The notes under the pieces were generated by a model that made no database searches, had not been told where the DNA came from, and was given only the letters and a program-made list of their open reading frames with translations. Position numbers and translations under genes: made by a program. Positions 53,679 to 62,607 of a stretch of DNA of 64,000 nucleotides are shown here, in pieces; position 1 is the stretch's first letter; each line of letters opens with the position of its first letter. Location: positions 1 through 64,000 of the forward strand of contig MKVE01000015.1 in the NCBI GenBank assembly GCA_001898785.1, written 5' to 3'. Source of the stretch: Chryseobacterium sp. 36-9. GTDB taxonomy: Bacteria; Bacteroidota; Bacteroidia; Flavobacteriales; Weeksellaceae.

Positions 53679-55142
53679 ATGCTGCAACGATTCATCAGAT
53701 TAGAATTCAAAAGTTTTTTCAGGTCAAGTTCTCTGGCAGCCAATATTGTCGTTAAGATTTTCCAGCTTCTGGGAGTCTTATACATTCTTGCCATATTTGT
53801 TTTTGCTGCTTTCGGAGCATTTTATTTTCCGAAACAGAAATTACATATCGATCCATTGCCCTTCATTAGCAAGTTTCTCATTTATTGGCTGATTGCCGAT
53901 CTGTTCCTGAGATACTTTTTCCAGCAAATGCCAACACAGAATATCAAACCGTTTCTGACGATGAATATCAAGATAACAACGTTGGTCAATTATATGATCA
54001 GCAAGACGTTTCTGTCATTTTTCAGTTGGGGCGGACTTTTTATTTATTTGCCGTTGTTAGGAATTTTGCTTTATAATGATTATTCCGTTTTGGGCAGTTT
54101 TTCTTGGGTTTTTGCACTGATTATTTTGAGTTTCAGCATTAATCTGATTAATATCCTTCTCAACGGTAAAGATTTAGCTATTTGGATTATCGGTGGACTT
54201 TTAGTTCTTGCGGGCGGATTGGACTATTATAATGTTATTGCTTTATCATCGGCTTCTGAGAAGTTTTTTATGCTTTTCTATAATCATTGGTTTGCGATTG
54301 TATTGCCGATTGCACTATTCGTTATTCTCTATATTATTTGTAGAAAATTCATTTATGATAATTTCTATCTCGACAAAGGACTGGAAATGAAACAGGAAGT
54401 CGGGAAAACAGAAAACATCCAGTTTCTCAATAAATATGGCGTTCTCGGCACTTTCATCAACAACGATATCCGAATGATAAAACGAAGCAAAGCAGCAAAA
54501 TCCATTGCTTTGGGAAGTTTTCTTTTCTTGTTTTACGGTTTGCTTTTGTTCAGTTCCCCAGCTTACAAAACCGCTTATATGCAACTATTTATGGGGCTTT
54601 TCGTAACTGGTGGATTTCTGTTTTTGTTTGGCCAGAGAGTGCCGTCTTTCGACAGTTCTTACTATCCACTGATGATGACGCTTAACGTTCCTTACAAAGA
54701 ATATCTGAAAGCGAAATGGTGGATGATTGTCAGTGCTGTGGCTGTGAGTATGGTTTTGGCAGTTGGTTATGCGTTCGTAAGTTGGGATTTGTATTTCACG
54801 TTTTTGGCGGGCGGACTTTATAATATTGGTGTTAATTCTCAGGTTGTTCTGCTGTCGGGTGCGTTTAACAAAAATCCGATTGACCTGAATGCGAGAGGAA
54901 AAACATTAGGCAAGAAAAACAATTTCAGTTTCAAAAATATCCTGCTTCTCTTACCTCAGATGATCTTACCGATGGCGGTTTTCGGCGTTTCAAAATATTT
55001 TTTCGGAACAACGGTAGCTGTGGCGAGTCTGGGTGTTTTGGGATTGATTGGTTTTTTCCTAAGAGAAAAATTCTTCGATTTCATTGTCAAATTGTATAAA
55101 AAAGAAAAATACTCAACCATCAAAGCCTTCAAAGGCAATTAG
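53679..55142 (+). CDS. DUF5687 family integral membrane protein (ABC exporter permease-like)
   Basis: The 487-residue polytopic protein has about ten membrane helices. It begins MLQRFIRLEFKSFFRS, and the helices are separated by a cytoplasmic loop around residues 235-265 (DKGLEMKQEVGKTENIQFLNKYGVLGTFINNDIRMIKRSKA). This is the DUF5687 family, found in Bacteroidetes next to ABC ATPases. The ABC gene follows on the same strand after 124 bp. The pair probably forms one exporter, but its substrate is unknown. Confidence 0.85.
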   Translation: MLQRFIRLEFKSFFRSSSLAANIVVKIFQLLGVLYILAIFVFAAFGAFYFPKQKLHIDPLPFISKFLIYWLIADLFLRYFFQQMPTQNIKPFLTMNIKITTLVNYMISKTFLSFFSWGGLFIYLPLLGILLYNDYSVLGSFSWVFALIILSFSINLINILLNGKDLAIWIIGGLLVLAGGLDYYNVIALSSASEKFFMLFYNHWFAIVLPIALFVILYIICRKFIYDNFYLDKGLEMKQEVGKTENIQFLNKYGVLGTFINNDIRMIKRSKAAKSIALGSFLFLFYGLLLFSSPAYKTAYMQLFMGLFVTGGFLFLFGQRVPSFDSSYYPLMMTLNVPYKEYLKAKWWMIVSAVAVSMVLAVGYAFVSWDLYFTFLAGGLYNIGVNSQVVLLSGAFNKNPIDLNARGKTLGKKNNFSFKNILLLLPQMILPMAVFGVSKYFFGTTVAVASLGVLGLIGFFLREKFFDFIVKLYKKEKYSTIKAFKGN

Positions 55143-55144
55143 AC

Positions 55145-55245
55145 TTAAAATTTTGTCTTCGTTAAGTTTTACGCCTTTGTGAACCTTAAAAATGTTTTCA
55201 ATATTAATAAAAAATCTTTGTGGACTTTGTGTTCAAAAAAACTCT
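55145..55245. repeat. CACAAAG-type repeat, copy 4
   Basis: The gap between the permease and ATPase genes has TTCGTTAAGTTTTACG, GCCTTTGTGAACC and TCTTTGTGGACTTTGTG. The same words appear at 58580-58712. It does not form a strong hairpin. Confidence 0.5.
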
Positions 55246-55266
55246 CACTTCTAAAATATAAATAAA

Positions 55267-55977
55267 ATGATAACAATAAATAACCTCTCCAAAGTTTACG
55301 AAACCAAAAAAGTCTTATCCATAGAAAACCTAGAATTTCCAAAAGGTCAAACCATTGGCTTAGTCGGGAACAACGGTGCTGGAAAAACAACCTTATTCAG
55401 CCTGATTCTGGATTTGATAGAACCAAGCTCTGGATTTGTTTCCATTGACGGCGAAAAAGTAAACGAATCCGAAAATTGGAAAAATAAAGTCGGTGCATTT
55501 ATTGATGAGACTTTTCTCATTGGTTATTTGACTCCGGAAGAATATTTTTATTTCTTAGGAGAACTCAGAGGACAAAGCAAAGCGAATGTTGACGAATTCC
55601 TGAAAAACTTCACCGATTTCTTCAACGGAGAAATCCTGAATGCCAAAAAATTCATCCGCGACCTCTCTAAAGGCAATATGAAAAAAGTCGGCATCATCGG
55701 TGCATTGATAGGAACACCAGCGATTATCATTCTGGATGAGCCTTTTGCCAATCTTGACCCTTCAACCCAAATCAAACTGAAAAACCTCATCAGAGATTGG
55801 TCACAAAACTCAGACTCTACATTCCTGATTTCCAGCCACGATTTGGCTCACACCACAGAAGTTTGTGAAAGAATTGTGGTCATCAACAAAGGCGAATTGG
55901 TAAGAGATATCCAGACTTCTCCGGAAACTCTTAGAGATTTGGAGCAATACTTTGCAGACCAAGTTTCGGTAAGTTAA
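55267..55977 (+). CDS. ABC transporter ATP-binding protein
   Basis: The 236-residue ATPase has Walker A VGNNGAGKTT, a signature-like LSKGNMKKVGI (in place of LSGGQ), Walker B IIILDEPFANLD and switch His SSHDLAHT. It is the probable partner of the DUF5687 permease upstream. The weakened signature LSKG is typical of the exporter class coupled to such permeases. No third component is seen. Confidence 0.9.
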   Translation: MITINNLSKVYETKKVLSIENLEFPKGQTIGLVGNNGAGKTTLFSLILDLIEPSSGFVSIDGEKVNESENWKNKVGAFIDETFLIGYLTPEEYFYFLGELRGQSKANVDEFLKNFTDFFNGEILNAKKFIRDLSKGNMKKVGIIGALIGTPAIIILDEPFANLDPSTQIKLKNLIRDWSQNSDSTFLISSHDLAHTTEVCERIVVINKGELVRDIQTSPETLRDLEQYFADQVSVS

Positions 55978-55982
55978 ATTTA

Positions 55983-56110
55983 ATTTCTCGCAGATTTTGC
56001 AGATAAAGCAGATTTAAAATTTCATCTGCTCAATTTGCGAAATAAAGAATTGATTAAAAAACCACAAAAGTCACAAAAGATATTATTTTTCTTTTGTGAC
56101 TTTTGTGGTT
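55983..56110. repeat. CACAAAG-type perfect hairpin (copy 5) with GCAGAT repeats
   Basis: AACCACAAAAGTCACAAAAG (56060-56079) pairs with its exact inverse at 56091-56110, a 20-bp perfect stem with an 11-nt loop. Before it lie tandem words GCAGATTTTGCAGATAAAGCAGAT and an ATCTGCT partner (55987-56029). It lies between two convergent genes and may end both. Confidence 0.8.
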
Positions 56111-56120
56111 CAATAATTTA

Positions 56121-56450
56121 TTAATGTGAAGAAACGGCTTTCAATCCTACGATGGAAGCAATCAATGTGAAAATAAAAAACAAGCGCCAGAATGTCGCCG
56201 GCTCTTTGAAGATGAAAATCCCAATCAGAACAGTTCCAACGGCACCGATTCCAGTCCATACAGCATAAGCCGTTCCCAACGGAAGTGTTTGCGTCGCTTT
56301 GATGAGCAGAAGCATACTTGCAATCAATGATATTCCGAATCCGGCGTACCAAAGGTAAGATTCAGGGCCCGATGTTTCTTTGGCTTTTCCTAAACAAGAT
56401 GTAAAACCCACTTCAAAAAGTCCTCCAAGAATTAAAAAAATCCAGTTCAT
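56121..56450 (-). CDS. SMR-family multidrug efflux protein
   Basis: The 109-residue protein has four membrane helices. The essential Glu is in WIFLILGGLFEVGFTSCLGKAKE, and helix 3 contains GTAYAVWTGIGAVGTVLIGIFIF. The sequence after the Glu (GFTSCLGKAKETSG) is of the SugE/Gdx guanidinium-exporter-like subgroup, but this subgrouping is by eye only. It follows a Crp-type gene on the same strand with 73 bp between. Confidence 0.88.
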   Translation of the reverse strand: MNWIFLILGGLFEVGFTSCLGKAKETSGPESYLWYAGFGISLIASMLLLIKATQTLPLGTAYAVWTGIGAVGTVLIGIFIFKEPATFWRLFFIFTLIASIVGLKAVSSH

Positions 56451-56523
56451 TACTTATTAATTTTAATGATGCAAATTTCCAAATTGAATGCTACGGATTT
56501 TTTTACAAATGTTAAAAAATTAA

Positions 56524-57084
56524 TCAGATTTCGCTTCGGATTCTGCTCAGACTAACTTGTGTGATTCCCAAATAGGAAGCAATGTAACCCAATTGAACTC
56601 TTTGAATAATCTCGGGTTGTTTTGTTAAAAGTTCTTCATAACGCTGACTTGCCGTTCTGAATTGTCTGGAAATAAATAATTCTTCCGTTTTTACCAATTC
56701 TCTCTCAGCTAATTTTCTTCCCCAATTGGCAATATTGATATCGGTTTCAAATAGCTTTCGCAAAGCATCGATTTTTAATTGATACAAAACGCAATCTTCC
56801 AAAAGCTGAATATTTTCATAATTTTGATAATTATCAACATAGCTTTTCATTGGCAAAACTACGTCGCCTTCTTTACCAAACCAAAACGTCAAATCTTGAT
56901 TTTCCTGAGGAACAAAAGCTCTTACAATTCCTTTTTTAATAAAATAAACCGTCTTTTCTACTTTTCCGGCTTTGATGATAATACTATCTTTCGGAAACTC
57001 AACTTCTGAAATCAAATTCTTTAAAATTGATTTCGAATTTTCGGGAAGTGTAAAAATTTGGTTAAGAATTGTATCAATATTCAT
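56524..57084 (-). CDS. Crp/Fnr-family transcriptional regulator
   Basis: The 186 residues have a beta-roll (about 25-110) and a C-terminal helix-turn-helix (VQLGYIASYLGITQVSLSRIRSEI). No cAMP-binding Arg/Ser or Fnr Cys is present. The SMR efflux gene follows, so it may regulate drug or guanidine export. The fumC terminator lies just 20 bp before its start, leaving little room for a promoter; a TAAATTTC word near 57090 is a poor match. Confidence 0.88.
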   Translation of the reverse strand: MNIDTILNQIFTLPENSKSILKNLISEVEFPKDSIIIKAGKVEKTVYFIKKGIVRAFVPQENQDLTFWFGKEGDVVLPMKSYVDNYQNYENIQLLEDCVLYQLKIDALRKLFETDINIANWGRKLAERELVKTEELFISRQFRTASQRYEELLTKQPEIIQRVQLGYIASYLGITQVSLSRIRSEI

Positions 57085-57104
57085 AAGCGAAATTTAATAA
57101 AAAT

Positions 57105-57129
57105 AAAAACTCCGAGAATTACCTCGGAG
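57105..57129 (-). terminator. Terminator of fumC
   Basis: On the minus strand CTCCGAG / CTCGGAG is a 7-bp GC-rich stem with a 6-nt loop, followed by TTTTTATTTTTATT. It stands between fumC and the crp gene that follows. Confidence 0.85.
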
Positions 57130-57164
57130 CTTGTCTATCATCTTTTGTCTGAAAAGTCTATCAT

Positions 57165-58559
57165 CTATTTAAGACTTCCTACCATATCTTCTGGCTTAAC
57201 CCACTCATCGAATTGTTCAGCTGTCAATAAACCAAGATTGATTGCTTCTTCTTTCAAAGTAGTTCCGTTTTTGTGAGCTGTTTTAGCAATTTTTGCTGCG
57301 TTTTCGTAACCGATGTGTGTGTTCAACGCTGTTACGAGCATCAGAGATTTGTCAACCAATTCTTTGATTCTCGGCTCATTTGGCTCAATTCCAACAGCAC
57401 AATGGTCATTGAAAGAAATCATCGCATCTGCCAACAATTGTGCAGACTGCAGGAAGTTCGCAGCCATAACTGGCTTGAAAACATTCAGTTCATAATTTCC
57501 TTGTGTTCCTGCAAAAGAGATTGTTGTATCGTTCCCCAAAACCTGTGCACAAACCATAGTAATCGCTTCATTTTGAGTTGGATTCACTTTTCCTGGCATA
57601 ATAGAAGAACCAGGCTCATTTTCAGGAATGAAGATTTCTCCAATTCCCGAACGTGGACCAGAAGCCAATAATCTGATATCCTGAGCAATTTTATAAAGAG
57701 AAACTGCCAATTGTTTCAACGCACCGTGTGTTTCAACGATTCCGTCATGCGCAGCCAAAGCCTCGAATTTATTCGGAGCTGTTACGAATGGCAAACCTGT
57801 AAAATCTGCAATATATTTTGCGACCAAAACGTCATACCCTTTTGGTGTATTAAGTCCAGTTCCAACCGCAGTTCCACCAAGAGCCAATTCTTTCAAATGG
57901 TCAAGAGTATTGTTGATTGCTTTTTTAGCATAATCCAACTGTGCCACATAACCCGAAAATTCTTGTCCCAAAGTCAAAGGCGTTGCATCCATCAGGTGTG
58001 TTCTTCCGATTTTTACAATATTCTGATATTTTTTTGCTTTTTCGTCCAGCGTATTTCTTAGTTTATCCAGAGCTGGCAAGGTCGCTTTTACCACTTTAGT
58101 ATAAGCTGCGATGTGCATTGCTGTTGGATAAGTATCGTTGGAAGATTGGGATTTATTGACGTCATCATTCGGATGCACTTCGGTTTTTTCGCCCAATTGT
58201 CCGCCACTGTTCACGTGAGATTTGTTTGCAACCACCTCGTTCACGTTCATATTAGATTGCGTTCCCGAGCCGGTTTGCCAGATTACCAATGGAAATTGGT
58301 CATACAATTCTCCAGCAAGAATCTCATCACAAACTTTCCCGATAGCATCTCTTTTTTCATTAGAAAGAACGCCTAATTCCGCATTGGTATAGGCCGCCGC
58401 TTTTTTTAGGTAAGCAAATGCATCGATGATTTCGCGCGGCATACTTCCTTCCGGACCAATTTTGAAATTATTTCTGGAACGCTCCGTCTGCGCACCCCAA
58501 AATTTATCAGCAGGCACTTGCACTTCGCCCATCGTGTCTTTTTCGATTCTGAAACTCAT
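57165..58559 (-). CDS. fumC: Class II fumarate hydratase FumC
   Basis: I start at the ATG at 58559 ([21 protein letters not shown]), giving 464 residues. The longer frame adds 11 residues unlike the family. It hydrates fumarate to malate in the TCA cycle as a homotetramer. The signature [13 protein letters not shown] holds the catalytic Ser loop, and [22 protein letters not shown] and [20 protein letters not shown] are the other active-site segments. It is monocistronic. Confidence 0.97.
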   Translation of the reverse strand: MSFRIEKDTMGEVQVPADKFWGAQTERSRNNFKIGPEGSMPREIIDAFAYLKKAAAYTNAELGVLSNEKRDAIGKVCDEILAGELYDQFPLVIWQTGSGTQSNMNVNEVVANKSHVNSGGQLGEKTEVHPNDDVNKSQSSNDTYPTAMHIAAYTKVVKATLPALDKLRNTLDEKAKKYQNIVKIGRTHLMDATPLTLGQEFSGYVAQLDYAKKAINNTLDHLKELALGGTAVGTGLNTPKGYDVLVAKYIADFTGLPFVTAPNKFEALAAHDGIVETHGALKQLAVSLYKIAQDIRLLASGPRSGIGEIFIPENEPGSSIMPGKVNPTQNEAITMVCAQVLGNDTTISFAGTQGNYELNVFKPVMAANFLQSAQLLADAMISFNDHCAVGIEPNEPRIKELVDKSLMLVTALNTHIGYENAAKIAKTAHKNGTTLKEEAINLGLLTAEQFDEWVKPEDMVGSLK

Positions 58560-58579
58560 TATATTTGATTTAAATTTTA

Positions 58580-58712
58580 AAATTAACCACAAAAGTCACA
58601 AAAGCTCATTAAATAAGTTAAAGAAATATTTTTCCTTGCTAAGTTCTACGGCTTTGCGACCTTAAAAACAGGTTGTTAAATTATAATTCTTTGCGGACTT
58701 TGTGTTTAAAAT
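58580..58712. repeat. CACAAAG-type repeat, copy 6
   Basis: The gap upstream of fumC holds AACCACAAAAGTCACAAAAG (identical to the arm at 56060), then CTACGGCTTTGCGACC and CTTTGCGGACTTTGTG. The two sides form a loose inverted pair. Confidence 0.6.
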
Positions 58713-58799
58713 AATCCTGCAAAGGAGATACAATTACAACCTTACGAAAATACTAAAAACTGAAAATTCAGCAAAATGAAAAAAATCAAGCGATAAATT

Positions 58800-58830
58800 T
58801 TGTCAGATTTAATTAAATCTTCTATTTTTG
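58800..58830 (+). promoter_or_regulatory. Promoter of the small His-tailed membrane protein
   Basis: TTG at 58800-58802, a 20-nt spacer and TATTTTTG at 58823-58830 match the consensus exactly, 17 bp before the start codon. Confidence 0.65.
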
Positions 58831-58847
58831 CTTAAAATTATAGCATT

Positions 58848-59123
58848 ATGATGTTATCAGCTTTTTGGCCGTTTTACCAATTCCTTTGGACTGTTTACTT
58901 CTTCACAATGATGTTGTGCGGATTCTGGTGTATTTTGATGTTCTTCGGATTCATCGTACCACTTTGGTTAACAGAAGGTGTTGCAGAATACTTTGGCAAA
59001 ATCAACAAAAACTTTGACCCGGAAAAAGTAAGATACAAGAAATTGTACGAGCAGGAAGGTGTAGAAGTTATCTACCAAAGACCAGCAGGCGAAAGACCAG
59101 CGAGTCACGGTCACCACCATTAA
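58848..59123 (+). CDS. Small membrane protein with His-rich tail
   Basis: The 91-residue protein has two hydrophobic helices (about 6-25 and 27-45) rich in Trp and Phe. A charged region FGKINKNFDPEKVRYKKLYEQEGVEVIYQRP is followed by an end in GHHH. No family is recognised. The exact-consensus promoter upstream supports it being a real gene. The His-rich tail could bind metal, but that is only inference. It is monocistronic. Confidence 0.65.
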   Translation: MMLSAFWPFYQFLWTVYFFTMMLCGFWCILMFFGFIVPLWLTEGVAEYFGKINKNFDPEKVRYKKLYEQEGVEVIYQRPAGERPASHGHHH

Positions 59124-59211
59124 TTAGGCAATTTTCTTTTCGTGAGAGATTGCACTCAAAGCGAAACAATATATAAGAAATCCATTCTTTCGAGAGTGGA
59201 TTTTTAGTTTT

Positions 59212-59260
59212 TTAACCACAAAGGCACAAAGGGGTTCACAAGGAACACAATTAATTGCTA
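59212..59260. repeat. CACAAAG-type repeat, copy 7
   Basis: AACCACAAAGGCACAAAG, then GGGTTCACAAGGAACACAA, in the gap before prfA. It is the same word as in other copies, with no stable hairpin. Confidence 0.55.
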
Positions 59261-59343
59261 ACATATAGATAGAGTTGTGTGGTAAATATAATTTGAAAAC
59301 TTCCGACATCTATCTTCCGCTTCCATCTTAAAACTTAAATCAT

Positions 59344-59351
59344 TATCTTTG
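59344..59351 (+). promoter_or_regulatory. -7 promoter box before prfA
   Basis: TATCTTTG matches TAnnTTTG and lies 17 bp before the ATG at 59369, implying a short leader of about 10 nt. Confidence 0.5.
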
Positions 59352-59368
59352 CCAACTAAAATTTACCT

Positions 59369-60457
59369 ATGTCTAAGTCATTAATTCCGAAACTGGAAGC
59401 GATAAAACAACGATATAATGAAGTGGCCGACCTTATCATCCAACCGGATGTGATAACAGACCAAAAACGATATTCTTCACTTAACAAAGAATACAGCGAT
59501 CTTGGAAAGATCGTGAAAGTATTCGATGCATATAAAGCGGCGCTTGATACGATTGCAGAGTCTGACGAAATCATCGCAGATGGTTCTGATAAAGAGTTCG
59601 TGGAAATGGCGAAACAGGAAAAGTACGAAGCCCAGGACAAGCTTCCGGGTTTTGAAGAAGAGCTGAAATATCTCCTCATTCCGAAAGATCCTGCCGATGA
59701 CAAGAACATCATCCTGGAAATGCGTGCCGGAACAGGTGGTGACGAAGCGGCGATTTTCGTAGAAGATATGTACAGAATGTATTCCATGTATTTCAAAACT
59801 AAAGGTTGGAAGCACGAAATCACTGACTCCAGTGAAGCATCCAAAGGTTATAAGGAATTGATAATGAAAGTGGAAGGCGAAAGCGTTTACGGGATTATGA
59901 AATTCGAATCCGGTGTTCACCGTGTGCAGCGTGTTCCGGAGACTGAATCTCAGGGCCGTGTTCACACTTCAGCAATCACGATTGCGGTTTTGCCGGAAGC
60001 TGAAGAAGTGGATGTGGAAATCAATCCTGCTGATATTGAGATGCAGACTTCCCGTTCCGGAGGTGCTGGTGGACAGAACGTTAACAAGGTTGAAACTAAG
60101 GTTCAGCTGACACACAAACCTTCGGGGATTGTTGTAGTTTGTCAGCAGGCACGTTCTCAGCTGGCTAACAGAGAATTAGCAATGGAAATGTTGAGAGCTA
60201 AATTATATGACATCAAACTTCAGGAAGTGGTTGGTGATATTGCAGCGCAAAGAAAAACAATGGTTTCTACCGGTGACCGTTCGGCGAAAATCAAAACTTA
60301 CAATTATCCGCAAGGAAGGGTTACCGACCACAGAATCAACAAATCGATTTACAATCTTGATGCTTATATGAATGGTGATATCCAGGAAATGATGGATGCC
60401 GTAATAATGGCGGAAAATGCTGAAAAGCTGAAAGGCGAGGAAGAAGGAATTGCATAG
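59369..60457 (+). CDS. prfA: Peptide chain release factor 1
   Basis: The 362-residue factor ends translation at UAA and UAG codons. The GGQ motif is in [14 protein letters not shown], which triggers peptidyl-tRNA hydrolysis. The codon-recognition PxT-type loop region is represented by [17 protein letters not shown], with the RF1-type spacing and length. It is monocistronic and ended by a strong terminator shared with the convergent gene. Confidence 0.96.
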   Translation: MSKSLIPKLEAIKQRYNEVADLIIQPDVITDQKRYSSLNKEYSDLGKIVKVFDAYKAALDTIAESDEIIADGSDKEFVEMAKQEKYEAQDKLPGFEEELKYLLIPKDPADDKNIILEMRAGTGGDEAAIFVEDMYRMYSMYFKTKGWKHEITDSSEASKGYKELIMKVEGESVYGIMKFESGVHRVQRVPETESQGRVHTSAITIAVLPEAEEVDVEINPADIEMQTSRSGGAGGQNVNKVETKVQLTHKPSGIVVVCQQARSQLANRELAMEMLRAKLYDIKLQEVVGDIAAQRKTMVSTGDRSAKIKTYNYPQGRVTDHRINKSIYNLDAYMNGDIQEMMDAVIMAENAEKLKGEEEGIA

Positions 60458-60489
60458 TAGATGTTAGATTTATTCTAAATCCATATTAT

Positions 60490-60523
60490 AAAAAAGCTCA
60501 ATGGAATCTCATTGAGCTTTTTT
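60490..60523. terminator. Bidirectional terminator between prfA and the DUF6146 gene
   Basis: AAAAAAGCTCAATG / CATTGAGCTTTTTT is a 14-bp perfect stem with a 6-nt loop. Its T-run overlaps the stop codon of the DUF6146 gene. Confidence 0.9.
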
Positions 60524-60947
60524 ATTTGATTTTATCAATGCCTTTCAAACCGTTGAAACGGACGCCATATTTCCAGTTGCAATAAGCGAAGAATTGATAT
60601 AGTCTGTATTCAAAATCGAAACCGTAATTTTCTTTGGGATCATAATCGATGGCCACTTCGTAGAAGTTGGGATTGACACCGGAATAGAAGCGGTTATTCC
60701 ATTCGGTTACGAGCAATTGGTTTCTGGCTTTCAGGCTGCTTTCCGTAAACATTGATTTAGGTTGTGCTCTGGTTGCAACGAAAGTTTCATATTCGGTATC
60801 AAAAACCGTAATTTCCCATTCGTCAGCAGAATCGGTCTTTTTCTGGGTGGATAAATTGGGCTTGGCATTATCGGATACATGTTTTGGATTTGATGTGCAA
60901 GACCAAACCAGTCCGGTAATGACAATGATGGCGAAAAGATTTTTCAT
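60522..60947 (-). CDS. DUF6146-family lipoprotein
   Basis: The 141 residues begin with a lipoprotein signal (lipobox VWSC). The mature part has DEWEITVFDTEYETFVATRAQP and SLKARNQLLVTEWNNRF, then DPKENYGFDFEYRLYQFFAYCNWKYG, which I know from DUF6146 proteins of Flavobacteriia. It is probably in the outer-membrane inner leaflet. Function is unknown. It is monocistronic and ends on the prfA terminator. Confidence 0.8.
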   Translation of the reverse strand: MKNLFAIIVITGLVWSCTSNPKHVSDNAKPNLSTQKKTDSADEWEITVFDTEYETFVATRAQPKSMFTESSLKARNQLLVTEWNNRFYSGVNPNFYEVAIDYDPKENYGFDFEYRLYQFFAYCNWKYGVRFNGLKGIDKIK

Positions 60948-61008
60948 TTTAATTGTTCATTTACAGTTAATCAAAATAAATGCTTCACATCGGTTTAACA
61001 TTGAATCG

Positions 61009-61130
61009 CACGCAGCCCGACTTGAGCGGAGCTCGTTTTTGTTATTGCGATTGTACCAAATTCAAAAGGATAGCTTTACTTTCTTCGCAATGACAAAAAC
61101 AGCAGGAGCGGAAGGCGGAAATAGCTGCCC
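61009..61130. repeat. Structured intergenic repeat, copy C (reverse orientation)
   Basis: The left end has AGCCCGACTTGAGCGGAGC and the right end GGAGCGGAAGGCGG then AAATAGCTGCCC. The centre has TTCTTCGCAATGACAAAAAC. The reverse complement follows the same order as copy B at 39467. Confidence 0.65.
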
Positions 61131-61140
61131 AAATAAAAAT

Positions 61141-61172
61141 AATAAAAAAAACCGTTCCAAAATTTGAAACGG
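61141..61172 (-). terminator. Terminator of the EEP-family gene
   Basis: On the minus strand, CCGTTTCAAATTTTGGAACGG forms a hairpin with one mismatch, followed by TTTTTTTTATT. It lies 11 bp after the stop codon. Confidence 0.75.
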
Positions 61173-61183
61173 CTGATTTATTT

Positions 61184-62380
61184 TTAAGGTTCTTTTTGTA
61201 GGACAACGAAAGCTGGGAAGTGGTCGGAATAACCACCGGTAAACTTGTCGCCGTTCCATGATCGGAATGGATAACCTTTGTAATTGCCTTCTTTTGTAAT
61301 GAGATAATCCGGTGCATAGATCTCAGCTTTGAAAACTGAATAATCTTTTCTTAACTCGTTATTTGGTGAGTAGAGATTGGCTGAAACGATAATCTGGTCA
61401 AATAAGTTTGGAGCATCCTGATAAGCCAAAGAAGCAACTCCTTTTTTGTACAAAGGATACATCAGATTAAGGTAATGATTGTCTTCATTAAGGTCTTTTG
61501 GGTTGCCAACGGCTTTCAGATAATTTTTCAAACTTGGACTGATAGGATCATCATTGAAGTCTCCCATTGCAAACAACTTAGTTGAAGGATCCAGAGCTTT
61601 TACGCTGTCCATCTGCTGTTTAAGAATTGCGGCGGCAGCATTACGTTTTGGAAGAGATGCTGCTTCACCGCCACGTCTGGATGGCCAGTGATTTAAGAAG
61701 AACGCAACTTTTTCGTTATCAAGAAAACCGGTCAAAACTACGATATCTCTTGTGTATTCTCTTTTACCACCTTCTCCGAAGATTTTCACTTCTTTTTTCC
61801 AGGATTTGGAAGGGGAGAATCTTCTTTTCTGATAGATGAAAGCGACATCAATACCTCTGTAATCATAAGAGTTGTAATGGACAACTCCGTAATCGTATTT
61901 TGCGATAGCTGGTTCTTTAACAAGATCTTCGACAACCTGTCTGTTTTCCACTTCTATAAGACCAACAACAACGGGAGCAGTATTGGTATAAGCTCTTCCC
62001 ATTTCGGAAATCACTTTGGCTTCATTTTGCAGTTTTTGTTTATACACGTTATAGGTATAATTTTTACCACTTTTTGGGGTGAACTCTTCCGAACCACCTT
62101 GTATTCTAACTACTTTTTTACCAATAAGAGATTCGTCATTCCAAGGACCGGCATAATCTTTCTCGGTAACTTCCAGATATTTTAAAGAATCCAAAGGGAC
62201 GCTTCTGTGAAAAGCAGGATTGCTTCTGTCTTTTGTTCCGTCTATATAATCTGCTGAACGAACGGTATCCCAAAGGTTTTCTACGTTCAAAAATCCAACA
62301 GTTGCAGCACGAACTTGTCTTTTTTGTGCAAACACTAAGGAAATGCTAAAAATAGCGATTACGCTAAATAAATTTTTCAT
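61184..62380 (-). CDS. Secreted endonuclease/exonuclease/phosphatase-family protein
   Basis: The 398 residues have a signal peptide (to LVFAQ). The EEP fold shows GFLNVENLWDT (first metal site), VVGLIEVENRQ, LNHWPSRRGGEAAS, MGDFNDDP and GYSDHFPAFVVL (catalytic His). It belongs to the exported nuclease/phosphodiesterase-like group common in Bacteroidetes; the substrate could be DNA or a phosphodiester. It is transcribed divergently from a TonB-dependent receptor across a 227-bp gap, an arrangement that suggests a shared regulatory region. Confidence 0.9.
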   Translation of the reverse strand: MKNLFSVIAIFSISLVFAQKRQVRAATVGFLNVENLWDTVRSADYIDGTKDRSNPAFHRSVPLDSLKYLEVTEKDYAGPWNDESLIGKKVVRIQGGSEEFTPKSGKNYTYNVYKQKLQNEAKVISEMGRAYTNTAPVVVGLIEVENRQVVEDLVKEPAIAKYDYGVVHYNSYDYRGIDVAFIYQKRRFSPSKSWKKEVKIFGEGGKREYTRDIVVLTGFLDNEKVAFFLNHWPSRRGGEAASLPKRNAAAAILKQQMDSVKALDPSTKLFAMGDFNDDPISPSLKNYLKAVGNPKDLNEDNHYLNLMYPLYKKGVASLAYQDAPNLFDQIIVSANLYSPNNELRKDYSVFKAEIYAPDYLITKEGNYKGYPFRSWNGDKFTGGYSDHFPAFVVLQKEP

Positions 62381-62538
62381 AATATAAAAAATGTAGGGCT
62401 ACAAAAGTAATTTTTTTTATATACCTGCAAAATAAAAATTTAATGTTTTTAAAAAATGTTTTTATAACTGCTGAAAAATTAAAATTTTGTTAAAATAAAA
62501 ATAAAATGTTAAAAAGTTTTAATTATCAAAAATTTATT

Positions 62539-62546
62539 TACATTTG
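62539..62546 (+). promoter_or_regulatory. -7 promoter box before the TonB-dependent receptor
   Basis: TACATTTG matches TAnnTTTG, 61 bp before the ATG at 62608. The upstream TTG at the usual distance is replaced by TTT. Confidence 0.4.
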
Positions 62547-62607
62547 CCTTCCCGTGTATAACGGACTGTATATTAGAAAAAAAGAGCAAACAAAACCTAA
62601 TTGATTT

